Assembly: GCF_001612665.1 (NCBI RefSeq)
Contig: NZ_BDAX01000007.1
Location: 62,001-126,000, forward strand
DNA length: 64,000 bases
Direction: 5' to 3'
From: Nocardia alba NBRC 108234
Lineage (GTDB): Bacteria > Actinomycetota > Actinomycetes > Mycobacteriales > Mycobacteriaceae
The position numbers and the translations under genes are program-made. A model generated the notes under the pieces. It was not told the origin of the DNA. It did no database searches and saw only the letters and a program-made list of their open reading frames with translations. Shown here in pieces: positions 46,896 to 54,951 of this stretch (positions are counted from its first letter, which is position 1; every line of letters begins with the position of its first letter).

Positions 46896-48476
46896 TCAGG
46901 GACGGCTGAGCGCGTCCACGTTGGCGTTCTCGCCGAGCAGCTTCGACTCCGCCTTGCCCGAGAGCATCCCCTCCAGCACGTTCTTGCCGATGGCGGCCTC
47001 CGGCGGCAGTTCGATCGGGTAGTCGCCGGTGAAGCAGGCGGTGCACAGGCGCGAGCGCGGCTGCTCGGTGGCGGCGATCATGCCCTCGGTGGAAACGTAG
47101 CCGAGGGTGTCGGCGCCGATAGAGCGGCGCACGTTCTCGACCATGTCGGCGTAGCTGTCGTCGGCGCCGGTGCCGTTGGCGATCAGCTCCGCGCGCGAGG
47201 CGAAGTCGATGCCGTAGAAGCAGGGCCACTTCACCGGCGGCGACGCGATGCGCACGTGGATCTCGAGCGCACCGGCCTCGCGCAGCATGCGGATCAGCGC
47301 GCGCTGGGTATTGCCGCGCACGATCGAGTCGTCGACGACGATGAGCCGTTTGCCCCGGATCACCTCGCGCAGCGGGTTGAGCTTGAGCCGGATGCCGAGC
47401 TGGCGGATCGTCTGGCTGGGCTGGATGAAGGTGCGGCCCACATAGGCGTTCTTCATCAGACCCTGGCCGTAGGCGATGCCGGAGCCCTGGGCGTAGCCGA
47501 CCGCCGCGGGCGTGCCCGACTCGGGCACCGGGATCACCAGGTCGGCGTCGACCGGATGCTCCTTGGCCAGCTTGCGACCGATCTCCACGCGGGTGGAGTG
47601 CACCGATCGACCGGCGATCGTGGTGTCGGGACGGGCCAGGTACACGTACTCGAAGACGCAACCCTTGGGTTCGGGGTTGGCGAAGCGCATGGAGCGCACA
47701 CCGTCGGAGTCGATGGCCAGCAGCTCGCCCGGCTCGATCTCGCGGACGAACGCGGCGCCGACGATATCGAGCGCGGCGGTCTCGGAGGCGACGACCCAGC
47801 CACGATCGAGCCTGCCCAGCACCAGCGGGCGCACGCCGTGCGGGTCACGCGCGGCGTAGAGGGTGTGCTCGTCCATGAAGGTGAGGCAGAACGCGCCACG
47901 CAGCTGCGGCAGCAGTTCCATCGCGGCGGCCTCGATGCTGGAATCGGCGGAGGCGTGCGCCAGGAGCGCGGTGACGATGTCGGAGTCGGAGGTGGCGCCG
48001 GTCATCTGCGGCCGACCGTCGATCACGCCGGTGCCGATCAGGCCGAGTTCGCGTGCGCGACCAGCCAATTCGGCGGTGTTCACCAGGTTGCCGTTGTGGC
48101 CGAGCGCCAGGCCGGAGCCGACGGAGGTGGTGCGGAAGATCGGCTGCGCGTTCTCCCAGGTGACACCACCGGTGGTGGAGTAGCGGCAGTGTCCGACGGC
48201 GATATGCCCCGGCATGGCCGCGAGCGTCTGCTCGTCGAAGACCTGGGAGACCAGGCCGAGATCCTTGAAGACCAAGATCTGGGAACCATCGGAGACGGCG
48301 ATACCGGCCGCCTCCTGCCCGCGATGCTGCAGGGCGTACAGGCCGTAATAGGTGAGCTTCGCCACGTCCTCGTCGGGAGCCCAGACGCCGAAGACGCCAC
48401 ACTCCTCGCGAGGGTCGTGCTCGATCTCATCGGGGGTATTGGACGTGGAGACGATCGTGGGATCGACGTCGTTCAC
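46896..48476 (-). CDS. purF: Amidophosphoribosyltransferase
   Basis: The 526-residue protein commits PRPP and glutamine to purine synthesis. The glutaminase nucleophile Cys (near 26) in REECGVFGVW follows a propeptide to be cleaved, and the PRPP-binding loop VVDDSIVRGNT is near 365. GTG at 48476 is favoured by GGGAG 7 bases upstream; a longer in-frame start at 48509 lacks an RBS. It corresponds to Rv0808. Cysteines typical of the iron-sulfur class are seen in LCTACF. Confidence 0.95.
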   Translation of the reverse strand: MNDVDPTIVSTSNTPDEIEHDPREECGVFGVWAPDEDVAKLTYYGLYALQHRGQEAAGIAVSDGSQILVFKDLGLVSQVFDEQTLAAMPGHIAVGHCRYSTTGGVTWENAQPIFRTTSVGSGLALGHNGNLVNTAELAGRARELGLIGTGVIDGRPQMTGATSDSDIVTALLAHASADSSIEAAAMELLPQLRGAFCLTFMDEHTLYAARDPHGVRPLVLGRLDRGWVVASETAALDIVGAAFVREIEPGELLAIDSDGVRSMRFANPEPKGCVFEYVYLARPDTTIAGRSVHSTRVEIGRKLAKEHPVDADLVIPVPESGTPAAVGYAQGSGIAYGQGLMKNAYVGRTFIQPSQTIRQLGIRLKLNPLREVIRGKRLIVVDDSIVRGNTQRALIRMLREAGALEIHVRIASPPVKWPCFYGIDFASRAELIANGTGADDSYADMVENVRRSIGADTLGYVSTEGMIAATEQPRSRLCTACFTGDYPIELPPEAAIGKNVLEGMLSGKAESKLLGENANVDALSRP

Positions 48477-48612
48477 CGTTTGCTCCCTGTTCGGGCGGGC
48501 TGGGGGCACCCGTCATTCTACGGGTGATTCATGACTCGACGCGCACCACGGTGCAAACCCCGCGCAATCGAGCAACGGTGATCGCGCGAATTCCGGCGGA
48601 ACAGCTGTTACG

Positions 48613-50055
48613 GTGCCGATCGTGACCACCGAGGGCAGTGCGCACGAACCCGCTGTATCCCCAGCGTCTCCTGAAGAGAACGCCGATTCGGCGCCGAAGG
48701 ATTCCGATAGTTCGCGGCGAGGGGAAGCGACGTTGGACACACTCCGGATCCCGGCCCGGCGCTGGGTCCGGATCGTGCTGGCGCCGACCACCGTTCTCGC
48801 GGTCGTGTTGTCCCTGCTCGGCGTGATGTATCTGGCCTACATCTCCGATCCGGAGGGCAATCTGCACGATTTCCCGATCGTGCTGGTCAATCAGGATGTC
48901 GGCGACACCATCGACGTCAACGGCAGGCCCCAGCAGGTCAACTTCGGCAAACAGGTGGCCGATGCGCTGGTGGCGGGGGTGCCCGCCGATCAGGTCGACC
49001 TGCGGGTGGTCGCGATCACCGAGTCCGATCGGCTGATGCGCACGGCCCAGATCTACGGCGCCATCATCATCCCCAGCGATTTCAGCAAGCGACTGGGCAT
49101 TCTCGGGGTGGGCAGCGTGGTCGGCGGCGAGATCGAGCGCCCGATCATCACCGTGCAGACCAATCCGGGGATGGGCCCGTACTCCGCGGGCATCGTGACC
49201 CGCATCGGCGAGCGGGCGATGACGGAGGTGAACGCGCAGGTCGGCAAGCAGCTGAGCGCGCAGGTCCGCGACACGCTCGCCGCGACGCCCGCGGGCGCGA
49301 CGCAGCCGCAGATCTCCGGCGCCGCCCAGCTCACACTGGCGCAGCCGATCCACGTGGTCCAGCAGGACTGGCGACCGCTGGGCGCGGGCGCGGGCCTCGG
49401 CCTGACCGCCTTCTTCTACGCGCTGCTGATCCTGATGGCCGGTGTGGTCGGCGCGATGGTCGTGCACACCATGGTCGACGCCCAACTCGGCTTCCAGCCC
49501 ACCGAGTACGGCCCCTGGTACGTGCACTACCCGCCGACGCCGATCTCGCGTTTCCGCACCCTGTTGATCAAGTGGGGCGTGATGATCATCGTGGCCGTCG
49601 TGGCCTCACTGATCTATCTGATCGCGGCGAAGGCCCTCGGCGTCTCCGGCGACCATCCGACGCAGCTGTTCCTGTTCTCGGTGCTGGCGCTGATCGCGGT
49701 CGGCCTGACCTGTATGGCCTCGCTGGCCGCGTTCGGCACCGCGGGCCTGCTGATCAACCTGGCTGTCTTCGTCATCCTCGGCCTGCCCTCGTCGAGCGGC
49801 ACCGTCCCGATCCAGGCCACCCCCACCTACATCGCCTGGCTGGCCGAGTTCGAGCCGATGCACCAGGTCTACCTGGGCATGCGCTCGATCCTGTACTTCG
49901 AATCCGACTACACCGCAGGCCTCGGCCGTGGAATCTGGATGTCGTTGCTCGGCTTGCTCCTTGCCTTGGTCGGCGGAGTCTTCATCACCAGGTACTACGA
50001 CTACAAGGGCCTGCACCGGCAGAACCGGATCGCCGAGGAGAACGCCCCCGTCTGA
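48613..50055 (+). CDS. YhgE/Pip-like (DUF3533-type) membrane protein
   Basis: The 480-residue protein has an N-terminal membrane helix (about 57-78), an extracytoplasmic domain of about 180 residues (FPIVLVNQDVGDTIDVNGRP, IYGAIIIPSDFSKRL), and five more helices. This is the layout of YhgE/Pip and ABC-2-like permeases without an ATPase. The family includes phage-infection and secretion factors, but no function is assigned here. GTG at 48613 or 48622. It is divergent from purF. Confidence 0.75.
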   Translation: MPIVTTEGSAHEPAVSPASPEENADSAPKDSDSSRRGEATLDTLRIPARRWVRIVLAPTTVLAVVLSLLGVMYLAYISDPEGNLHDFPIVLVNQDVGDTIDVNGRPQQVNFGKQVADALVAGVPADQVDLRVVAITESDRLMRTAQIYGAIIIPSDFSKRLGILGVGSVVGGEIERPIITVQTNPGMGPYSAGIVTRIGERAMTEVNAQVGKQLSAQVRDTLAATPAGATQPQISGAAQLTLAQPIHVVQQDWRPLGAGAGLGLTAFFYALLILMAGVVGAMVVHTMVDAQLGFQPTEYGPWYVHYPPTPISRFRTLLIKWGVMIIVAVVASLIYLIAAKALGVSGDHPTQLFLFSVLALIAVGLTCMASLAAFGTAGLLINLAVFVILGLPSSSGTVPIQATPTYIAWLAEFEPMHQVYLGMRSILYFESDYTAGLGRGIWMSLLGLLLALVGGVFITRYYDYKGLHRQNRIAEENAPV

Positions 50056-50056
50056 C

Positions 50057-50470
50057 CTAACCGACGCCGGGATCCTCGGTCGCGCGCAGCGCCACGATCG
50101 GCAGCCAGGCGGCGATCTCGCGCGCCCGCGACCCCGACGCCGACAGCGCACCGGACCCCAGCGCGTCATCGAAATCCAACAGCCCGGTAGCCAGCAGCAA
50201 CCAGGTCCGCGCATCCGTCTCGACCACATTCGGCGGCGTCCCCCTGGTGTGCCGCGGCCCCGCGACGCACTGCACAGCCACGAACGGCGGCACCCGCACC
50301 TCCACCGAATGCCCCGGCGCACTCCCCGCCAACGCCCGCACCGTCCCCTTCACCGCCGCCCCCAACTCCCCCCGCCCCGGCTCCGGCAACCCCGGATCCC
50401 GCAACCACTCCCCCACGCCCAACACAGCCGCCCGTACCTGCGCGGGATCCACCACATTCCGTCCAGCCAT
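50057..50470 (-). CDS. SCP-fold (sterol carrier family) protein
   Basis: The 137-residue protein resembles the bacterial SCP-ortholog family: AVRAAVLGVGEWLRD, HSVEVRVPPFVAVQCVAG, HTRGTPPNVVETDARTWLLLATG. Rv0807, which follows purF in M. tuberculosis, is the same kind. The fold may bind lipids or acyl chains. It overlaps nothing and is convergent with the DUF3533-type gene (1-base gap). Confidence 0.8.
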   Translation of the reverse strand: MAGRNVVDPAQVRAAVLGVGEWLRDPGLPEPGRGELGAAVKGTVRALAGSAPGHSVEVRVPPFVAVQCVAGPRHTRGTPPNVVETDARTWLLLATGLLDFDDALGSGALSASGSRAREIAAWLPIVALRATEDPGVG

Positions 50471-50528
50471 AACCCGAGACGCTACCGACTCGGGACAACC
50501 CCGGGCCCTCCAGTCGAATGTCCGAATC

Positions 50529-50568
50529 GTCTACCCAGTTAGACTTGATTCCGTAAAATATACTAGAC
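50529..50568. promoter_or_regulatory. Repeated TAGAC sites at the hicAB promoter
   Basis: GTCTA-cccagt-TAGAC (50529-50544) is an inverted repeat, and TAGAC recurs at 50564-50568 inside a possible -10 (TAGACT, 50564-50569) 6 bases before GTG at 50576. The arrangement fits autorepression by the antitoxin and a leaderless transcript. Confidence 0.5.
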
Positions 50569-50575
50569 TATTCTG

Positions 50576-50794
50576 GTGATTGCACCGGAACCCACGCGCA
50601 CCACCTTGAAGCGCCTCGTTGCAGCCGGATTCAGCAGCCGCCCAGGCAAAGGCAGCCATACCATGTGGATCTGCAAACATGGAGTCGTCACTGTGACCGT
50701 GGCTTCCGGGCACAACTCACAGTCGCCTGGAGTAGTGCGGACTGTGAACAAGGCGATCGCGCAGTGCAAGGAACAATGCACGGAGGAAGCATGA
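50576..50794 (+). CDS. hicA: HicA-type mRNA interferase toxin
   Basis: The 72-residue protein matches HicA: two-domain-less dsRNA-binding-like fold, with LKRLVAAGFSSRPGKGSHTMW holding the active-site His (near 29), then VTVTVASGHN and GVVRTVNKAI. HicA cleaves mRNA when freed from HicB. It begins with GTG, overlaps hicB by ATGA, and is in a region of lower GC than neighbours, suggesting acquisition. Confidence in the family is good; toxicity is not shown. Confidence 0.82.
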   Translation: MIAPEPTRTTLKRLVAAGFSSRPGKGSHTMWICKHGVVTVTVASGHNSQSPGVVRTVNKAIAQCKEQCTEEA

Positions 50795-51189
50795 CCACCT
50801 ACCAGATCGACGTGTCCAGAGACGACCGCTGGTGGATGATCCGAATCCCGCAGTTGGACGGCGTCAACGGCAACATCGAAGGTCTCACCCAGGCACGTCG
50901 CTATGCCGACATCACCAAGGAAGCAACCGACTACATCTGCACAGTCGCCGACGTGGCTCCCTCAACTGTCGAACTCGCCATAACTGCCCATGTCGGCGAT
51001 ACGGACGTGACAGCTGCCGCCGAAGAAGTCTCACAAGCCCGCGCGGAGGCCGCCCGCCAGGAAGCGCATGCAATGAGGGTCGCGACGGCGACCGCGCGGC
51101 GATTGGCGGCGGACGGCGTACCAGTCCGCGATATCGGCGCCGTTCTCGGCGTGACATTCCAGCGGGCATCACAATTGGCCAATTCCTGA
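50791..51189 (+). CDS. hicB: HicB-type antitoxin with C-terminal DNA-binding segment
   Basis: The 132-residue protein begins with a HicB-like half (TYQIDVSRDDRWWMIRIPQL, EATDYICTVADVAPSTV), then a helical linker rich in Ala/Glu and a C-terminal HTH-like segment (DIGAVLGVTFQRASQL). HicB neutralises HicA and represses the pair. ATG at 50791 sits in the hicA stop (ATGA). Upstream in-frame codons lie inside hicA and are rejected. Confidence 0.8.
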   Translation: MTTYQIDVSRDDRWWMIRIPQLDGVNGNIEGLTQARRYADITKEATDYICTVADVAPSTVELAITAHVGDTDVTAAAEEVSQARAEAARQEAHAMRVATATARRLAADGVPVRDIGAVLGVTFQRASQLANS

Positions 51190-51266
51190 CCCGCAGCTTC
51201 AAGGATCCTGGCGTATTTTCATCGCCCGGCGGCATTGATTCGCGCGGCTCGTCGTACATTCGTCCT

Positions 51267-52133
51267 ATGAGTGTCACCGGTCCCCTAGAGCCGACCACGT
51301 TGCGATTGCGCAGTGCCGACGGGCTCACCCTGGTCGCCGACAGCTTCGGCGCGGAGAACGGCCCGTTGGTCGTGATGCTGCACGGTGGTGGGCAGAACCG
51401 GTTTTCCTGGAAGCGGACCGGGCGGGCGCTCGCGGCGGCGGGGATGCGGGTTGTCACCGTGGACGCGCGCGGGCACGGCGACAGCGATTGGTCGCCGACC
51501 GCCGACTACGGCCGGACCGCGATGATCGCCGACCTGCACGCCGTCCTCGCACAGCTCGGCGCGACACCGGACGCGGGCGCGGTGGTCGTCGGGGCGAGCA
51601 TGGGCGGGATCACGGGACTGCTCGCCACCGCGACGCCGGGCGGGAGCGCGATCCGCGCGCTCGTCCTGGTCGACATCGTGCCCCGCTCGGAGTCCGCCGG
51701 CGTGAGCCGCGTCATGGATTTCCTCGGCAAGCACCGCGACGGCTTCGACACTCTCGACCAGGTGGCCGACGCGGTCGCCGCCTACCTGCCGCACCGCCCG
51801 CGCCCCGACAACGCCGACGGCCTGCTGCGCAACCTGCGCGAGCGCGACGGCCGCTGGTACTGGCACTGGGACCCGGACCTGATCAGCGACGTCAACGAGG
51901 ACCCGGACGCCCGCATCGTCGAGATGGAGGCCGCCACCGAGGCCCTGACCATCCCGGTCATGCTGATCCGCGGCGGCAAGTCCGATGTCGTCAGCGACGA
52001 GGGCGCCGCGGCCTTCCTCGCGCTCGCACCGCATGCCCGCCTGGCCGAGATCAGCACGGCGGCCCACACTGCCGCGGGCGACGACAACGACGCCTTCACC
52101 GAGGCCGTCGCCGGTTTCGTCGCCACGGCCTGA
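51267..52133 (+). CDS. Alpha/beta hydrolase
   Basis: The 288-residue alpha/beta-hydrolase-fold protein has oxyanion loop LHGGGQNRFSW, nucleophile elbow VGASMGGI (Ser near 113), an acid in LIRGGKSDVVS and a His near ISTAAHTAAG. It resembles haloperoxidase or ester hydrolases. ATG at 51267 fits the family start (LRLRSADGLTLVADSFG). Its substrate is unknown. It follows hicB by 77 bases and is convergent with the CPBP gene (4-base gap). Confidence 0.83.
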   Translation: MSVTGPLEPTTLRLRSADGLTLVADSFGAENGPLVVMLHGGGQNRFSWKRTGRALAAAGMRVVTVDARGHGDSDWSPTADYGRTAMIADLHAVLAQLGATPDAGAVVVGASMGGITGLLATATPGGSAIRALVLVDIVPRSESAGVSRVMDFLGKHRDGFDTLDQVADAVAAYLPHRPRPDNADGLLRNLRERDGRWYWHWDPDLISDVNEDPDARIVEMEAATEALTIPVMLIRGGKSDVVSDEGAAAFLALAPHARLAEISTAAHTAAGDDNDAFTEAVAGFVATA

Positions 52134-52137
52134 GCCG

Positions 52138-52767
52138 CTAGCGCCGCAGCCCGTCGACCCATCGCGCAGCGGTGGGCGCGAGCGCTGCCCCGGCGTTGAT
52201 CGCCAGATGCAGCAGCGCGGGCGCGGTGGCGCTGCCCGACCGACGGCGCAGTTCGGTGAAGACGAGCCCGGCCACCGTCGTGGCCAGAATCGTCGGCAGC
52301 ACCGGATCGTCGGCGGCTCTCGCCGGTTGGATGTGCCAGAGGCCGAAGTCGAGGGCGCTGATCACGCAAGCCGCCGGCCCGGCGCCCTCGGCGAGCAGGG
52401 GATCGAGAGTCCCCCGGAAGATCGCTTCCTCGGCCAAGACCGTTCCGACGGGAATGTGCAGGGCTATCCATTCGAGGGTCGAGGTCTCGGGTGCCCGGAC
52501 GGCGATCTCGAGTGGGAGGCGTCGCAGCGACGGAATCGCCAGGGCAACGGCGTAACCGGCGAGCACGATCCCCCCGCTGGCGATTCCCCACCGAAAACCA
52601 CTGGGCGACAACCAATTCGGGCTACCACGAAAGAGTTTCACATATGCCGTCGCGAAGGCCGTGTTCGCGACGGTGCGACCGCGCAGGGGGAGCTCGAGCG
52701 CGGGCAGGACCCGGTTGCTCCACAGCGGCGGAAAGACCAGTGCCGCGGCACTTTCGAGTCGCCTCAC
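52138..52767 (-). CDS. CPBP-family intramembrane protease
   Basis: The 209-residue membrane protein has the CPBP (Abi/Rce1-type) motifs: EEAIFRG (motif 1, Glu-Glu...Arg) and DFGLWH (motif 2), then ATAPALLHLAINAG with His and Asn. These glutamic-type proteases cleave within the membrane or modify prenylated peptides. GTG at 52767 overlaps the stop of the upstream membrane hydrolase (GTGA), so the two are translated together. A longer in-frame start is antisense filler. Confidence 0.82.
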   Translation of the reverse strand: MRRLESAAALVFPPLWSNRVLPALELPLRGRTVANTAFATAYVKLFRGSPNWLSPSGFRWGIASGGIVLAGYAVALAIPSLRRLPLEIAVRAPETSTLEWIALHIPVGTVLAEEAIFRGTLDPLLAEGAGPAACVISALDFGLWHIQPARAADDPVLPTILATTVAGLVFTELRRRSGSATAPALLHLAINAGAALAPTAARWVDGLRR

Positions 52768-54494
52768 TTCACCTCGCGCTCGTAGATCTCCGCTGATTCC
52801 AGTGCGGCACGGATCCTTTCGACGATCTCGGCGGTCAACCCGGGCGGTGCCGCGACGGCTAACCACCCGTCCAGCACCAAACTCCCGTACCGATGCCCGT
52901 GCCCGTCGACCACCCCCTGCGCGTTCGTGAGATCGGCCGTGACCTGCCAGAATGTCACGAAGGGCGCCCACCGCATCTGGGTCGACACATCGGAACCGCG
53001 TGGCTCGCTCAACCAATCCGGCCGCGTGAAGATCAGATCGGCAGACCACCACACGATCGGGTCGGAGGGATGTTGCAGGTAGGCGATGCGTGGTTCGCGC
53101 CACGGCTCCGCACTGGCGAAATCGGTCGCGTCATCGGCGAAGCGAACGACCAGCCCGTCCGCGTACACCGGCGCCACCTCGGGCGAGCCCGGATCGCGAC
53201 GATCCACGAACTGCCGCCACAACCGATTCGAATTCGGCGGGCCGACCCACAACGCCCCATCGACCTCCTCGCGAAGATCGCCGAGCCCGCCGAACGCCTC
53301 CTCCGACCCCTGCGAACCCAGACTCTCCCCGTAGACGAACAGCTTCGGCCGATGCCCCTGCGGCTGGGCCGACCACCGCTGGTACACCGCGTCGAACAGC
53401 TCCCGGCTGGCCGCGGCCGCCTTCTCCCGGTCCGACAGGAACGAGAGCACGCTGGGCAGATACGAGAATTGGGTCGCCACGATCGCCGTATCCCCGCCGT
53501 AGAGATATTCGATCGCGCCCGCGGCCATCCCGTTGACCCACCCCGTGCCCGTGGTGGTCACCACCACCATCGCCTCCCGGTCGAAGGCGTCGGTCCGCTC
53601 GAGTTCGGCGACGGCCAACTGCGCCGCGGTCCGGTCGCGAGTCACCGACTCCAACCCCACGTAGGCCCGAATGGGCTCGCGCGCGGGCTTTCCCGTCACC
53701 TCGGCGATCGCGGCGGCATTGGGCCCGTTGGACACGAACCACCGCCCCTCGAACCCCAGCGTCGGCCACGGCGCCAGCGAGACCGGACTTCCCGATCGTT
53801 CCGGCGCGATCGGCTGCACCGCGTACGGCGTGGTCCGATCGTTGCGCACGCTGAACGCCGAGTTGGCCACCGCGAAGAACGCCCGCGAGGCGACACCGTT
53901 GAAGATCGTCACCGCGAGCACCACCAGCACCAGCAACCCGACAGCGGGCGCCACCTCGCGCGGCACCCGCACCCACCGGTTGAGCTGGCGGGCCAGGCCG
54001 AGCACCATGACGCGCACCGTCCGATACGCGGCCACCACCGCCACGCCGACGGCCACGCTGAGCAGCCCGGTCCGCAGATAGGCGGGCGTCGTGGTGCCCG
54101 CCATCCCCATCAGCGAGGTGATCTCGCGCTGCCACCGCGCCGACTGCACCAGCATCAGCGCCGCGACCAGCGCACACCCCACCAGCACCGTCGCCTTGAT
54201 CGCGTATCGCAGCCGGTCGGACGGGCTCGGAATCGGAATCCGCGACCGCACCCAGCGCCGGAACACCCATTCGAGCACACACCCGAGCCCATAGCCGATC
54301 GCGGCGTTGATCCCGCTGATCAGCCCCTGGAACAGCCAGTCACGCGGCACCAGCGACGGCGTCACCGACAGCGCGAAGAACAGCGTCGCCAGCACCAATC
54401 CGACATAGTTCAGATCGACCACGACCTCGACGCGCCGCACCACCGCGGCGCCGCGCGAACGCAGCATCGCGAAGGTCGAAGCGTGCTCGGTCAC
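52764..54494 (-). CDS. Membrane-anchored alpha/beta hydrolase (Abhydrolase_9), paralog 1
   Basis: The 576-residue protein has about five N-terminal helices (LVLATLFFALSVTPSLVPRDW) and a C-terminal Abhydrolase_9 domain with nucleophile elbow GESLGSQGSEE (Ser near 395), plus DFASAEPWREPRI and DGHGHRYG near the end supplying acid and His. It is a likely lipid or wall esterase in the envelope. It is 4 bases before CPBP and shares the sequence of the second paralog almost throughout. No function is assigned. Confidence 0.82.
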   Translation of the reverse strand: MTEHASTFAMLRSRGAAVVRRVEVVVDLNYVGLVLATLFFALSVTPSLVPRDWLFQGLISGINAAIGYGLGCVLEWVFRRWVRSRIPIPSPSDRLRYAIKATVLVGCALVAALMLVQSARWQREITSLMGMAGTTTPAYLRTGLLSVAVGVAVVAAYRTVRVMVLGLARQLNRWVRVPREVAPAVGLLVLVVLAVTIFNGVASRAFFAVANSAFSVRNDRTTPYAVQPIAPERSGSPVSLAPWPTLGFEGRWFVSNGPNAAAIAEVTGKPAREPIRAYVGLESVTRDRTAAQLAVAELERTDAFDREAMVVVTTTGTGWVNGMAAGAIEYLYGGDTAIVATQFSYLPSVLSFLSDREKAAAASRELFDAVYQRWSAQPQGHRPKLFVYGESLGSQGSEEAFGGLGDLREEVDGALWVGPPNSNRLWRQFVDRRDPGSPEVAPVYADGLVVRFADDATDFASAEPWREPRIAYLQHPSDPIVWWSADLIFTRPDWLSEPRGSDVSTQMRWAPFVTFWQVTADLTNAQGVVDGHGHRYGSLVLDGWLAVAAPPGLTAEIVERIRAALESAEIYEREVK

Positions 54495-54623
54495 CGCCCC
54501 AGTATGGCGGCCGATAGGAGCCGATCACCGGATTTGTCACTGCGGGGCCGCTCACAAACTACGTACCGCGCTCGAGTAGTTGTACGCGCGATCGCAACGC
54601 TTCGGATCAGCACACTGAGAACC

Positions 54624-54908
54624 ATGAGCACAAACACCAAGCCGAAGAACACCTCGGCCTATGTGGCCCAGGCCGCGATCGCGTTCGTTGTCAGCCTGTT
54701 CGGCACCGGCGCCGGAATCGCGTACCTGCCGTTGGACACCTGGCAGCGCGGGTTCCTCGCGATGTCGGGCCTGTTCCTGGTGACCAGCTGCTTCACTCTC
54801 GCCAAGGTCGTGCGCGACCAGCAGGAAACTCAGACACTGATCGGGCGGATCGACGAGGCGCGGCTGGAACAGCTGATCGCCGAGCGTAATTCGTTCAAAT
54901 CTGTGTAG
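54624..54908 (+). CDS. YiaA/YiaB-like two-helix membrane protein
   Basis: The 94-residue protein has two hydrophobic helices (AYVAQAAIAFVVSLFGTG, AGIAYLP; GFLAMSGLFLVTSCFTLAK) and a charged C-tail (RIDEARLEQLIAERNS), as in the YiaA/YiaB domain. Function unknown. It lies on the opposite strand between the two membrane-hydrolase paralogs, with a bidirectional hairpin after its stop. Confidence 0.78.
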   Translation: MSTNTKPKNTSAYVAQAAIAFVVSLFGTGAGIAYLPLDTWQRGFLAMSGLFLVTSCFTLAKVVRDQQETQTLIGRIDEARLEQLIAERNSFKSV

Positions 54909-54913
54909 TGAGC

Positions 54914-54944
54914 CCGGGCGCCGATCGAGGGGTTCGGCGCCCGG
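54914..54944. terminator. Bidirectional hairpin
   Basis: CCGGGCGCCGA and TCGGCGCCCGG are complementary arms around 9 bases in the 43-base gap between yiaA-like and the second hydrolase gene; it can end both. Confidence 0.7.
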
Positions 54945-54951
54945 CGGTTCG

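Noticed and set aside
45684..48527. A 947-codon open frame antisense to purM and purF.
   Set aside because: Both real genes on the other strand are certain, and this frame has no recognisable domain.
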